Assembly (NCBI GenBank): GCA_023078555.1
Contig: CM041198.1
Span: forward strand, 10,421,874-10,485,873
From: Ulva prolifera
Taxonomy: Eukaryota; Chlorophyta; Ulvophyceae; Ulvales; Ulvaceae
Reading direction: 5' to 3'
Length of the DNA: 64,000 bases
Part shown: piece after piece, positions 24,251 through 35,994 of the stretch
Numbering within the stretch: the first letter of the stretch is position 1
How the letters are laid out: every line of letters begins with the position of its first letter
The notes under the pieces: generated by a model
Seen by the model: the letters and a program-made list of their open reading frames with translations, nothing else
Told to the model about the DNA's origin: nothing
The model's database searches: none
Translations under genes and position numbers: made by a program

Positions 24251-27200
24251 TTGGTGCCATGCTCGGCTTGGCTTTCAAAGTTATTGGCCCGTTCACTCCT
24301 TTACTCAGGCCCTCCACCAGACGATCCTAGTGGACGAGGAGGCTCGGCTAAACGGCAGAAACCACGCTCGCGAGGCTCCATACCTGGCGTGCTGACAGCT
24401 GACAAACAACTGCAGTGGCACTGTCTAGTAGCCAAAAGTATGGGATTGTAGCGTGCTGTCTTCATCTCTCATCGCATCCGCCCGCTGGATTGCATCTGTA
24501 GCCCTGTTTGGCATGGACCAGCCCGGCATAGATGCCTTGGACATACCAGAGGGCTGGGCAGCTATAAATAAGGATCTCCCTAAGCGATCTGGAGATGTTT
24601 GGTATATTGTCAGCAAAAAGTGCGGCTCCAGTGTGTCGCGACGTCTCTTCCAATTCTGCAGCCTCGCACAAACAGGCTTTGCATGGTTACAATGCGTCTC
24701 GAACAAGTGCACGTAGAATATTGTTCTGGTGTGATCGAGGGGCTGTTTGATCGGCTTGGGATATCCTTCGCGGCCCGCGCATACATTTACAGAAACGTGG
24801 CAGTTGACCATTTCATGCGGAGAGCTCGAGACCTATTTATCGCTATGTCAGATGATTGTGCTGGCATGTCTGAGTGATGTTCAGAAGTATGTACCGGATG
24901 ATCGTTCCCTCGGCGTAAGAGATCTCTGACGTGCTGCTGCGGAATCGGCGGCAGCTCAGTCCGCCGTGCAGACAGTATCCTGATCAGTAGTGGCTGTGCA
25001 TGATACCGTGATGCAAGCAGTAAGGGCGCCGATTCGTTCCTGTGTGTAGAGGTGGCATCACAGGCTGTGCTGCTCATGGTGGAGATAGAGTCGGTAACGC
25101 CTGGACCCCAGTTGCTGTCTTGACTGCGCTTAACTTTATCTTGCTGCCAACGTGCAGGTGGCTCAATGCATTCGATACGTATATATCTCAGCGGCAGCTC
25201 GGAGCCACCCCTGCACCATGGCCTGGCCAAGTAGACAATAGTGAGATCGTCGAAGCTATACAAGGTGTCGACACAGTGGTTCATGTGCCCACCACGATGG
25301 AAAGCGACGGTCGGGACTGGCTGAATGATGTGAAGCCTGAAATGTGAGCTCCACTCCATCTGCAGCTGTTCATGACTAGGCAGTTGCATGGCCCGGCATT
25401 ACTCAGAACAGTTATGCAGACCTTGCTCCGAGTATGAAAGTGTGCCTGCTACTGCATGGAATTTCCTCACTACTCATTTCTCGGGTGGGCCAGCGATCCC
25501 ACGAATGTGCGCGCTGGACTCTTCCTCAGGAATTGTGGAGCTTGAAGCACTGATCAATGTGTTCATTTTGCAAGAAGAAGGGAATTCCGGTGCAATTCGC
25601 ATCAAAGCACCTCCCAGCTTGTCATATAGCGCGCTTCTGAATTTCTCTTTGAAGACTCACGGGCTCAATGAAATAGAGAAGTGGACCCTGATGGATTGTA
25701 CCGCAGACCATCAACGGAATTATGGCGATGTGGCTGCATCACTTGGCGATGCCACTTTGGCGAAAATTGGCATACAGGTGCGGCCTTTTTGTTTCAAGAC
25801 AGTCGTTTTTGTTTTTAAAGAGTGGTGCAGATATGGACGAATGTCCAAGGTCGGATCCTTTGCATGGGTGCTGGTCTTCAACAAAGCAATTTAGCAGGTA
25901 GGAACACACCGAATCGGTTCTGCAGAATGAGATGACCCTGCGTATACAAGCACAGCCACACTGTAGCGTCAAGCCTAAGGCCGTTTTGGATTCAAATCTC
26001 GTTGTTGAACATGACGGCTCAAGTACTGTTGATGGTGACAGGGCTGTGCCGGAGAGGAACACCATCCGCCCTGTTGCAATAAGGAAGCCTTCAACGCAGC
26101 CATCTCAGTCATGCTTCAGAAGTGCCAATGTCGTGACCGAGTGTAGAGGTATGCTCCACAAGCTGCACCAGGGGCAGTGAGAGACAATGCGCCCACGTGA
26201 CGTCACCAGAACTGGCGCGTATGCACAATTGATTACAAAACCAAGATCCCATCTGTCATTGCAGGTCAATTGCCTGGCTTTGTTGGTCTTCAAAATCTGG
26301 GAAACACCTGCTACATGAACAGCGCTTTGCAATGCCTCACTCATTGCGTGCCTGTTCTGCGTGTTTTTCTATCTGGAGCTTTCGTAAAAGACTTGAACCC
26401 CGAAAATCCGTTGGGGAAGAAAGGTCAGATGGCACAAGCTTTTGGAGAGCTGACTCACAAACTTTGGCATGGTGATGTGCAGCATGTGTCACCTGAAGGA
26501 TTCAAGCGCGTGCTCGGGTGCCATGCTGCCCAATTTCAGGGATATGAACAGCATGACAGTCAAGAGTTCCTGTCATACTTGCTGGACATGCTGCACGAAG
26601 ACCTGAACCGTGTGCGGGACAAGCCGTACATTGAGGAAGGAGAGGATATTGGGCGCTCAGACGAGGAATTAGCCAAGGAGGCGTGGAATTTGTACAGGCA
26701 TGACCTTCTGAAACTGCTGAAGCGTTCATTTCCACTGCATGCATTTTCGATGTTGATGCAGACGTGTGCCTGCTGACTTGTTGGCAACTTCCTTGGCTCC
26801 TGCTGCGTCCCTCCCTGGAGGCAGCGGATTTTGAAAGTGCTGAAGTCAACTTTGCTGGCTGGCCTGACACTGTCAGTTGGCATCCTGGTCCTAAGCTTTG
26901 TCATGTATGATTTCACTGCTGTCATGTGCATTGATCCATACGCGGATGTGGCGGTGCTAGTGCACTGGTTGTGTCATTCAGGTGACTGCCCCGAAAATGT
27001 GATGTCACCTTTTCTTCAGGGGGCGGTAATCTTTGCGTGCAGGGCTAGGAATGACTCAGCAATTGTAGACCACTTTCAGGGCCTCCTCAAGTCCACGCTA
27101 GACTGCCCGAATTGTGGGCACCATAAACGCAAGTTTGACCCGTTCATGTATCTCTCCGTGCCGCTACCAGGTGCAAACACAGAACTGCGCCGGTTGGTTT

Positions 27201-29768
27201 TGGTGCCAGCGGCAGGAGAATCACGGCCTCAGGAATTCTGTGTGAAGCTGTATAAGCACGATACAGTTGGCGCACTTCTGGAGGCTGTGGCTCAGATGAT
27301 TGGACTGCCAGTTGCTGCAGCGCTCAATTCATTGACAGCTGTGTTGCAGAAAAGCTCGTACGCTGCTTACAACAGGGATCATGAGTACTCTACACTTCAG
27401 GTGCTCGAAGACACATCAAAGGAGCTACCACCAGAACGCCCCAGCTAGTGTGTACCCTCCCTGATGCCTGCTGTGGCGGGATTCAGCATCATGCAACCTG
27501 CACTGCACAAGGGTGCCCAGTATCAGAGCTCGTGTAATAGCCATGCAGGATCATGCACGCTGGTATCTTGTCAGATCCTCCAGTCCAGCCCACACTGTTG
27601 TGTGTCCGCACTGGCAGAGCATGTCTGGCCGGTTCTGTTGCATCGCAGATTCAGATTTGTAAGAGTAATTTCATGATCTGTCAACAATGATTCTGACGTG
27701 ATACCAAACCCAATGTGGCATGCATGCGGGTACCAGATTTTTTTTTGTGTGCAAGTCGTGACTGTTCTTGTGAGACGTCACAGGAGTGTTGAGCGGCTCC
27801 AAACAGTCTCATTACTTCGATCATGTGTGTCGCGATTGTGTGCAGTGGCAAAGAGAAGCTGTTGGTGTACCAACATGGAGAAGACAGTGTCAACGAAAAA
27901 AATCACAAACTGGCAGCAATTGTTCCTCCAGGAGGGACCGACTCCTTGCCTCTTCTCTTGCGTGTCCCGCACTCAGCTGTTTCGGTCGAGCACGTGACGC
28001 TCCCCTCGACGCGTGTGGGGCAGTCATCAGGTTGCAAGAGGTTGTCTCTGCGAAGCGATTGTGATCTGGCGCGCCGAGTAGAAGGCCTCTTGACGCCCTA
28101 CAAGCAGCAGCGGGTGCACAGCAACCTCGTGTATACCCCACCAGGGGAAGAACCTGCGGCAGACTCGGCCGATGTGAGTGAACCAGATGATGATGCAATC
28201 AGAGCGCAGAGCAATGCAGCAGGTGATGTAGAGTTGAGCCTTTGTTGTTCAGGCAACACAGTCAGGCTATCCCCAGGTGCTGGGGTTGCTGCGTCTGGTG
28301 AGCAAGCCAGCAGTGTAGCCCTCGCGGTCCCGGTTGTCTCAGTGGCACCTCTTTCGGAGCGTGGAGAGACACCGCGAGACTGTGACATGGCAGACGCACG
28401 ACAAGATGACGAAGCACGAGTGAAACCGTCTGTCATATCAGATGCAGCTGAAGACCCCCCGGTTAGGCTGATGGATGAGGACTGCGAACCAGTTTTAGCT
28501 TATGGTCTGCGTGGCGGCCATGCACAGGGTTCACCCATTGGTTCGGCTACTGACGGTCCTGGACCAGGGTCTCCCAGGCCATGTGCCGCTGCGGAGGCAG
28601 CTGGCACCATAGCCTTGCCATATGTTCCCAAACTTGCGGTGCATGGGATTGGGGTAGGTACAGATATACCAGATGGCTTTGCTCTGGACACAAGCCCTGT
28701 CGAGGCCTCAAAGGAGTGGCGGGGCGCAGCTGATACCATAGAAGCGGACACCTCGCAGGCGCAGCCCTGTGCGAGGCTACTGGCAGTTCAGGCAAATGGA
28801 CACCCGCTTTTAACACTTCCATCTGTCACTGATACGTGTTTTTTTAGGCTCGATGTGCGTATGGACGATGCGAAACAAGTGATGGATGTGGAGGCCATGA
28901 CTAAGGTGGAAGAACACAGCTCTCTTTCACAGCTGGAGGAGAATCATGACTACACGTTGGAGGATTGCATTGGGGTACGTGCCTGATCAATCGTAATGAT
29001 TATGATGCAGTCTTGAACACAACTACGGGCTCTCACAGATCGAAGGTGCATCAGATGTGCCATGGAGAACTGGCAGATGAATCGACCATGCAAGATGGCA
29101 TGCACCCTACTATTGTTTCGCCAGTGCCTGATTCTCTGACAGTCCGTGGTCAGTACAGACATATCTGGCTGAAGAAGTTTTGGGACCTGCTGATCTGTGG
29201 CACTGCCCGAAATGCCGCACAGATGTCCGTGCGAAGAAAGCCCTTGATGTGTGGTGTTTGCCCGAGGTGCTGATTATACATCTTAAACGCTTTAGTTACT
29301 CTGGATTCGGCTACTACTCTACAACAACCTCAAAGATCAACAATTTAGTCACGTTTCCACTTCAGGTCCGATTATTGCTGAATTTGTATCTTCTATGTCT
29401 GCAGTGCCAATACATACAAACCAGGTAAATGTTCAAACTTTGGTGTTCAGGGGCTGGACATGACAGGTTTTGTTCATGGCAGCGATCCAAACGCAATATA
29501 TGATTGCTTCGCAGTTTCAAACCACATGGGCAGTGTTTCAGGAGGTCATTATACAGCATATTGCCTGCATGAGAGAACACTGATGCCTGATACCGATGCA
29601 CTGCGCAGCTGGCACTCATACAATGACCGCCATGTCATGCCCACGTCTGCCACAGGTGTTGTGACACCTTCAGCATACGTTCTTTTCTACCGGAGGCGAT
29701 CTTGTTCTGCAAAGGACCCGGAGCATATGCTGGCTTTGTGCAAGTGCGAGACACTCAACAGGGCCTGA
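24251..29768 (+). CDS. USP: ubiquitin-specific protease with DUSP domain (USP4/11/15 / plant UBP type)
   Basis: A cysteine protease that removes ubiquitin. An N-terminal low-complexity exon ([20 protein letters not shown]) precedes a DUSP domain: [11 protein letters not shown] (24590s), spliced at GT|GCGG to [13 protein letters not shown] and [13 protein letters not shown] (25160-25250), then [19 protein letters not shown] (25460-25500). A ubiquitin-like stretch (25540-25780) follows. The catalytic Cys box [15 protein letters not shown] lies at 26291-26335, then the [16 protein letters not shown] block. The zinc-ribbon half-sites are [13 protein letters not shown] (about 27100) and HCPKCRTD (about 29200), the core strand [13 protein letters not shown] follows, and the His box GGHYTAYC is at 29541. 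Between the half-sites sits a 387-codon acidic, low-complexity insert (27823-28986), placed as in USP4/15-type enzymes. Stop at 29768. The start Met is uncertain. Confidence 0.9.
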
Positions 29769-29812
29769 GAATGGTCACACTGTGATAGCTGCATTGCACT
29801 GTTTACGAGTGT

Positions 29813-30478
29813 TTGTACACAAATCTGTATGAGGGCAAATCTGTATGTAGGCAAGAATTGAAGCAGCGAGAGCAAGTGCAGACACAGGCAGGATGTAGAT
29901 GTAATGGGGGGGAATGTGCTGCTGACGAGGCGCAATGCACTGGCCGCGACATACCCGTTTCCACTCCACAGGGAGACTCGAGGGCGGAAATGTTGGCTGA
30001 CATATCTGAGCTTGGTGACGATTTGCAAGATGCAAGCGTCCCCACAAATCCGATCAGTGTCACAAGCGCCGCGCTTACGCCCCTGGTCTTTGATATCTTG
30101 CCTCGATCGAGTGCCATGCCTGCAACTGATACAGACAGTCAAGAGGCAGTCGAAGACTTTGAAATCACTCCGTCAGACATCAATGCGTGTTATGCTATGG
30201 GTGGCTTTGACAATAAATCGTCAGGAAAGGGCTTTGGAAGCAACAGTCCTGACCATGGGGACTGCAGCATTCATGAGGTAGATCCAGGACTTGTGCATGG
30301 TGCAGACATAGCTGACAACAGCATGTGGGATGGCAATGGCTGCAGCAATGACGGACCTGAACAGATGCGCTGTCAAGGCCATGCTGAGGTACGTCGATGT
30401 GGTATTGCAGTTCCTGTGTATGAGCGCATTTCTGTCTCAAAGATTGATGTCTACATGCATTTACCCGTGGACAGTTAA
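29813..30478 (+). CDS. acidic unrecognised ORF, possibly the C-terminal tail of the deubiquitinase
   Basis: A 221-codon plus-strand frame rich in Asp, Ser and Gly (MLADISELGDDLQDASVP, FEITPSDINACYAMGGFD) begins 45 bp after the USP stop. Its composition resembles the low-complexity insert of that protein, and AG acceptors occur around 29850-29890. It may therefore be a further exon reached by splicing out the USP stop, or simply a 3'UTR frame. No domain is recognised. Confidence 0.35.
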   Translation: MYTNLYEGKSVCRQELKQREQVQTQAGCRCNGGECAADEAQCTGRDIPVSTPQGDSRAEMLADISELGDDLQDASVPTNPISVTSAALTPLVFDILPRSSAMPATDTDSQEAVEDFEITPSDINACYAMGGFDNKSSGKGFGSNSPDHGDCSIHEVDPGLVHGADIADNSMWDGNGCSNDGPEQMRCQGHAEVRRCGIAVPVYERISVSKIDVYMHLPVDS

Positions 30479-31090
30479 AAAATTGTTACCACCAGTGCGC
30501 CATAAGCACTACATCGAAACTGTGTGCAGGTTTGGACCCCTGATCAGGAGGTGTACGACATCACGTGGACATAGGATGCTGTTGCCTGGTGAATTTCAGT
30601 TTGCATCACCATGCTGTGCGATATAGTTGTGCATACGTTGTCATTACAGTATGTCGCCATCTGGCCCATTGATTTTCCTTTGTTTTGTACATACGGAAAT
30701 CCACACTAAGCTACAACATCAGACTTCTTCTGAACATCCAAATATCAATGCAACACGATGTAACATTGAATCACAGAAGCTGCCAACGTTTGGATACTTC
30801 AATACCCACATCTGCAGACCCATGCTGTTGAACTCGCCTGCCTGGTCATCAGTCATAAGAATTAGATTGTCAGGCGCACATCTCCGGTCAGATCGATAGC
30901 GTGCAAGTTGCATTCCTGCAGTGCGGCGGTGCAAGCCTTTATCCGGTGCGCAGTCACTCTTTCCAATGTCGAAAGCACTCAAGCCTCTCCACACTGACCC
31001 CACAAGGAACTCAACCTGTACAGGAATTAACATGAGTAATTTAGTTGGAAGCATACACATGCCATCACGTCTGCAGAACAGAATGAAACA
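30479..31090. other. intergenic, convergent 3' ends
   Basis: Between the USP region (plus) and the tRNA dehydratase stop (minus). Open frames at 30627-30899 and 30719-31060 overlap on opposite strands and show no family features. Confidence 0.4.
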
Positions 31091-32473
31091 TCAGGCGTTA
31101 TCAAGCACCTCTTCGAGGTCCACTTGGACATGGTCGCAATGCCCATTCAACGAAATTTCTTGGTCTTGAAGTTTCTCCAAGATAGTCTCATACTGGGATC
31201 GACGTATTTGGAAGTGGGGTTCTGAGAAGAAGGGGGTCCCAGCGAGCTGGCACAGGCACCACGACGCTGCAGCCATTCCAAACATAGCTGGTGATGCTCC
31301 CAGCACAGGTAATGTCCTGATGCGAAAGTTAGGTATAACCTGTACGCTGCCTGCGTAGGCTCAGATAGGCGATTCCAATATTTTCTTTGCAGTGCACTCC
31401 CATGGCAACTTCAGCAAGAGCAGGATGTGAAAAAAAGGATACTGCCTGATACGCTGAACAGGTGATTCCCGGGACATGACCGCACCTGATAGTCGAGAAT
31501 AGATGGGGCAGCAGCTTGCTCGGCCGTGGTAACCAGACCACAACGCGGCCTCTCCGTCGACAGCAGAATCTGCACACCGGCCTTCACACCATGGACTGTG
31601 CGAAGCCGATGCCTCACCGCTCGAATCAGGGGGTCTCCTGTTGCCTCTGCGAGGTCTACGAATCGCAGCCGAGTAGGGTCTGCCTTGGCTGCCGCACCAC
31701 CCACACACAGGACAGGTATGCCTCGGCGTTTGCATGCAGCAATCAGGTCTGCCTGCATGCGCTCACAAACGTGATTCCACTTGTATAGATGGAAGGAACC
31801 TGGTGTCAATCGGGCCTTACCTTGGTATCTAAGTTGTCAATGGCATCGATCACCATATCCGGTGGCTGACCTCCCAGGATCGTCTCCTCTGTCGCTTGCG
31901 TGTACATCACAACCTCAGGCACGACAGTGACCTCGGGGAAAATCGAATGAAAATGCTTCGCAAGGACTGTAGCTTTTGGAAGTCCAACGTCGCCACGCGT
32001 GGCGACCGCATGCCTGTTGAGCGATGACAATGTAACCTGTGTGCTGCCTGGCTGCCTGACTTCCTTTACACGTCTTGCCCGAGCACAACAGCAGAAATGA
32101 GAACAATGGGTCAGACCTGGTCGAAATCTACAAGCTTCATATAGCCTACGCCTGCTCTAAGCAGCATGTGAGCTGCATGGCTTCCCACACCACCCAACCC
32201 CACAACAATGACTCTGCTGGACGCCACAGATCGAGTCCCGCGGTCTCCAAAGAAGAGTGAATTACGCGACAAGTGTTCTCGGACCACCACGTCTGAAATG
32301 TTGAGTGGGCCACTGGTTTTGAATCCAGCATCGTTGCCTAATTCTGACCTTACATGGGGACGATCACTGTATGACTGACACCGGCTCCACGCCAGACATA
32401 CAGCCGAGGAAGCGGCCAAGCCAACACCTAGTCCACACACAAAAGCAAGATAAGAATGGTTCGATTGCGACAT
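31091..32473 (-). CDS. TCD1: tRNA threonylcarbamoyladenosine dehydratase (TcdA/Tcd1, E1-like)
   Basis: This E1/ThiF-like enzyme uses ATP to cyclise t6A37 to ct6A in tRNAs. Exon 1 (from 32473) has a hydrophobic N-terminal segment (YLAFVCGLGVGLAASSAVCL), like the membrane anchor of yeast Tcd proteins at the mitochondrial outer membrane. It continues with VVVREHLSRNSLFFGDRG and the nucleotide loop VIVVGLGGVGSHAAHMLLRA, then LVDFDQV. The next exon reads SLNRHAVATRGDVGLPKA and DMVIDAIDNLDTK, both E1-superfamily signatures. The third has GIPVLCVGGAAAKADPTRL and RFVDLAEATGDPLIRAVR, specific for the TcdA group. The last exon ends EEVLDNA-stop at 31091. The start ATG context (cgcATGT) is weak, and a short in-frame ORF lies directly upstream (next entry). 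Confidence 0.9.
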
Positions 32474-32491
32474 GCGCCTCGAGACAAGCGT

Positions 32492-32650
32492 CTACACGTT
32501 GGACTGCGGTCGCCCTGTTGGCCGCCTGAACTGAGGCACAGATTTCTTTTTGCGGGCCAAAAAAACACTAAATGGAAGAATGACAGTAATCAAGAGCAAT
32601 AGACAGCCTATGGCATACCGCAGTGTTGAAGGAGGCCCGGGCTCGGCCAT
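32492..32650 (-). CDS. 52-residue single-pass membrane ORF directly upstream of the tRNA dehydratase
   Basis: The frame starts MAEPGPPSTLRYAIG, runs through a hydrophobic core (CLLLLITVILPFSVFLA), then a basic RKKK block and a polar tail ending SNV-stop. It has a strong initiation context (acaATGG). The TAG stop at 32494-32492 lies 18 bases before the dehydratase ATG and in the same frame. A type I or tail-anchored-like topology with a cytosolic basic side is inferred. I do not recognise a family. It may be an upstream cistron of a two-gene transcript, a regulatory uORF, or its own short gene. Confidence 0.5.
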   Translation of the reverse strand: MAEPGPPSTLRYAIGCLLLLITVILPFSVFLARKKKSVPQFRRPTGRPQSNV

Positions 32651-32974
32651 TGTCCGCATCTATGCCTGACAAGGAAGTCTTTTACCTCACATGCGGGATG
32701 CTGAACATCGCAATACCATCAGCGCCGTTCTTGTTCACGTCGCGTGATGGTGCACTGGCAACCGACCGGTTGCAGAGCAGTAATTTGTGTCTACAGGGGA
32801 TGGGTACATTCAATACTGAAAACGAATCCACATATCGGACCCGAATGTCGTCACTCTCATAGAGCACTTGATGCATTACAGGAAGGCTCAATCATCCACT
32901 GATACTCAACTGTACATGCCTCCGCGAAATGCAGCAGCAGGTGTAGAGTGAATCATTCGAATCCCGGCATCCCT

Positions 32975-35645
32975 TTACAACATTAATCGTTCTGGATTCT
33001 CGATCAGTGCTCTGAAAGCTTGAAGCCAAGTTGCCCCAACAGCACCATCCACAACCCGGTGGTCGCAACTCATTGTGGCGTTCATCACCATCACCTGCAC
33101 AGAGACATCGCGTTGATCCATCTGCGGGCTGTACTGTTTCTGCATGCAGATCAGCTCTCCACAATCATTGGTTCCCCATACCTGCTTGGGCTGCCCATTC
33201 TTGTCCAGGACAACCTTCGGCTCAGCGTTGCCACACGCAAGAATCCCAGCCTGTGGCGGATTTATGATGGCAGCGAAATTGCTGATCCCGTACATGCCCA
33301 AGTTTGAAACGGTGAACGTTCCACCGGTGTAATCTTCCGGCAAAAGCTTGCCTTCCTTCGCCTGCGATTAAGAGTCTGCTCAGCACGGTCTATTCCACGC
33401 TGCGTGCCCGGCGTACGTCAGCGTGCACCATGGGCCAGCATCCGACACATTGACAGCAGAATTGAGAATAATTAGCGTTACCAAGTCGATAGGGCAAACA
33501 AGCAACCTTTTAGTCATGGTACTTGCGACAAGCAGTCCAATGGGAGTGTGGCCTGTGTGGATCAGATGTAAGAGACATTATGCTCATGCCATTCATGGAT
33601 ACACATGAGATCTACAGGAGCAAACCTTGGAGGCAAGAAGCTTCACATCCTCTGAGATTGCCTGCAGACCTTTGAGGTCTGCATCTCGGATCACAGGGAC
33701 CATGAGACCAGCAGGAGTCTGCACTGCCACTGACACGTCTACATTGTGATATCGGCGGATGAAGTCTCCATGCCATGATGAATTGACATCAGGGACAGTT
33801 CGCAGCGCGGCAGCACTCGCTTTGATGATGAAGTCATTCACAGATACTTTGGCCCCCGCATCTTTGAGATGCTCATTTAACTTCTTCCGCAGGGTCAAAA
33901 GCTTGTCAACTTGACATTCATATGTTAAGTAGTAATGTGGGACTGTAGTCTTCGACTCGATCAAGCGCTTGGCTGTCACCTTCTGAACCTGTTTTACTGC
34001 TTCTTCGGTGAATGCAGCAGATGAATGTCCTGTAGCGACCACAGTGCCTCCTGTTGCGACTGCCTGGTCCACATCGGTTGATATGATTCGACCAGCTGGC
34101 CCTGATCCCTGAAGCATGCTGATATCTATGCCAACCTCACGGGCGAGCCTTCGTGCATAAGGAGACGAAAATTTGCGCCCAGCAGTTGAATTGACTTGCA
34201 TTACTGATGGCTGAGATACAGCAGCATGTTCGAATCGTTGTCCTGCAGTTGCAGGGGCTGCAGGTATGCCTGTTACTGCCTCGTCAGAAGCCTTGGTACT
34301 GGTATTGACACCACCAGAGGCTCCACCCATACCAGCGTCAGCAGCGGTATAGCTTGAGAAAGCCGGTACCATATCTGCGTCCTCTACAATGACCACCACA
34401 GGTGTTCCCACCTGCAATCAGTCCAGTCTGAAATACGTCCTGGAGGCTCATATGAAAAGCTCAAGACCACTGACAGAGAGAGTCCAGTGGAATAGAGGTC
34501 TACAACTGAGATAGTTGACATGTATTCAGCAGAGGTACATAAAGCGCACAGATATATCTTGCAAGCCATCAGGGGCTAAGATCTTGGCAACATAACCCTC
34601 TTCGACAGACTCCCACATCATGGTTGCTTTGTCTGTCTCAACCTCCACCAGACCGTCTCCGGGACTGACCTCATCGCCAACTTGTTTATACCACTTGGCG
34701 ATGTTCCCTTGCACCATGGTGGGAGACAAGGCCGGCATTGTCCAGACTTCATGAGCTGGAAATGCAGAGGATGGAGCGGTAGGACTGACCTCATTGCTGA
34801 CAGGAGGGCTGAACGAGCCTGCACCAGGTGCAGCAGTACCAGGTACATAATCCTTGACAAGTTCAAGTTCAGACTCGTCATCAACAGTAAGAGCAACCAG
34901 TGTACCCACTTCTATGTCTTTGGTTCCTGCAGGCTTCAAAATCTTGCCCATCACGCCATCGTCCTGCGATTCCCATCCCATGGTGGCTTTATCTGTCTCT
35001 ATTTCTGCGATCATGTCGCCAGCAGAGAATGCTTGCCCCTCCCTAACATTCCACTGAGAGATATTTCCCTGAATACGTACCCAGACAATTGAAAATGAGG
35101 CAACCGCACTATGCTCATACTTTGATTCTTGAGCACATGCCATGGATCAACTGGGGAGAGGCCAAACCATGGTCATCGTAGGGGACAATGAAGGCATTGT
35201 CATCTCGTTGACTTGTAAGGACACTGCAGCGCAACAGCAGTAGTCCCACCTCACTGAACCATAAATTCAACAGATGATCAAGCGTTCAAGTTGTGATTAC
35301 GTAGCACCACGAAACTCAACAACTCGGTGATTGTGAAGCACCTGATGAACTGCTTATTCGCCGGCAGGAGTGCCTGCAACACGCTCAATATGAGCAGCGG
35401 TACACAGAGCTTATCCAGTCAACGTGATTTGATATGTTGAATCGGATTGCTAGTACACACGTGATGATGTACGTGAACAAGTGACACCGAGGCCAGCACC
35501 GACAGCGGACGCAGATCACTCGCGATACGTGGGACTTGCACCTGCTCAGCTCAAAACTACGATGCCTGGAGCACCATTGCGAACACTTCAGAGTTCCGTT
35601 TTGGATTAGCGCTCTACACGCCATGACCACTCGCCGAGATGCCAT
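32975..35645 (-). CDS. PDC-E2: dihydrolipoamide acetyltransferase, pyruvate dehydrogenase E2, mitochondrial type
   Basis: E2 forms the core of the pyruvate dehydrogenase complex and passes acetyl groups to CoA. The proposed first exon (35645) gives an Arg/Ser-rich mitochondrial-type presequence (MASRRVVMACRALIQNG) ending at a CAG|GTGCAAG donor; its join is uncertain. A short exon near 35210-35160 reads NEMTMPSLSPTMTM, followed by GNISQWNVREGQ and the first lipoyl site EIETDKATMGWE. A second lipoyl domain has TMPALSPTMVQGNIAKWYK and EVETDKATMMWE. The E3-binding domain is SPYARRLAREVGIDISMLQG followed by GRI. The catalytic domain includes HYYLTYECQVDKLLTLRKKL, NDFIIKASAAALR, PAGLMVPVIRDAD, FTVSNLGMYGISNFAAIINP and the active-site MSCDHRVVDGAVGA (His and Asp present). 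Two lipoyl domains and the leader favour the mitochondrial over the plastid isoform. Confidence 0.92.
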
Positions 35646-35994
35646 GGCAGACAGCCCGGATATTGTCTACCGAAATTTCCCTCGCTGGCCAAAATGGGAT
35701 AATCTGAATTGTGCATGTCCATGACGCTGTGGCTGCCTTAATGTCCAGCTTGTTAGACATGAACCACAGCAATGATGGACGTATGCTCCACATGCATGCA
35801 GTCTCGTGCGTCCACACCTGCGCACCTTGTTACAACATCACCCGTTGCGCTTCTAGACGAATAAGTGGAGCGCATCCCATTGCACCAGTGACGGCGCCGT
35901 TTGTGATGATGTAGTCTGCAGAGACCACCTTCCGTCGGCTTCAAGGTGTGTGTGACTGCAGTCGTGCGAACGAGCGAGATTCCACCCGCAGGAT

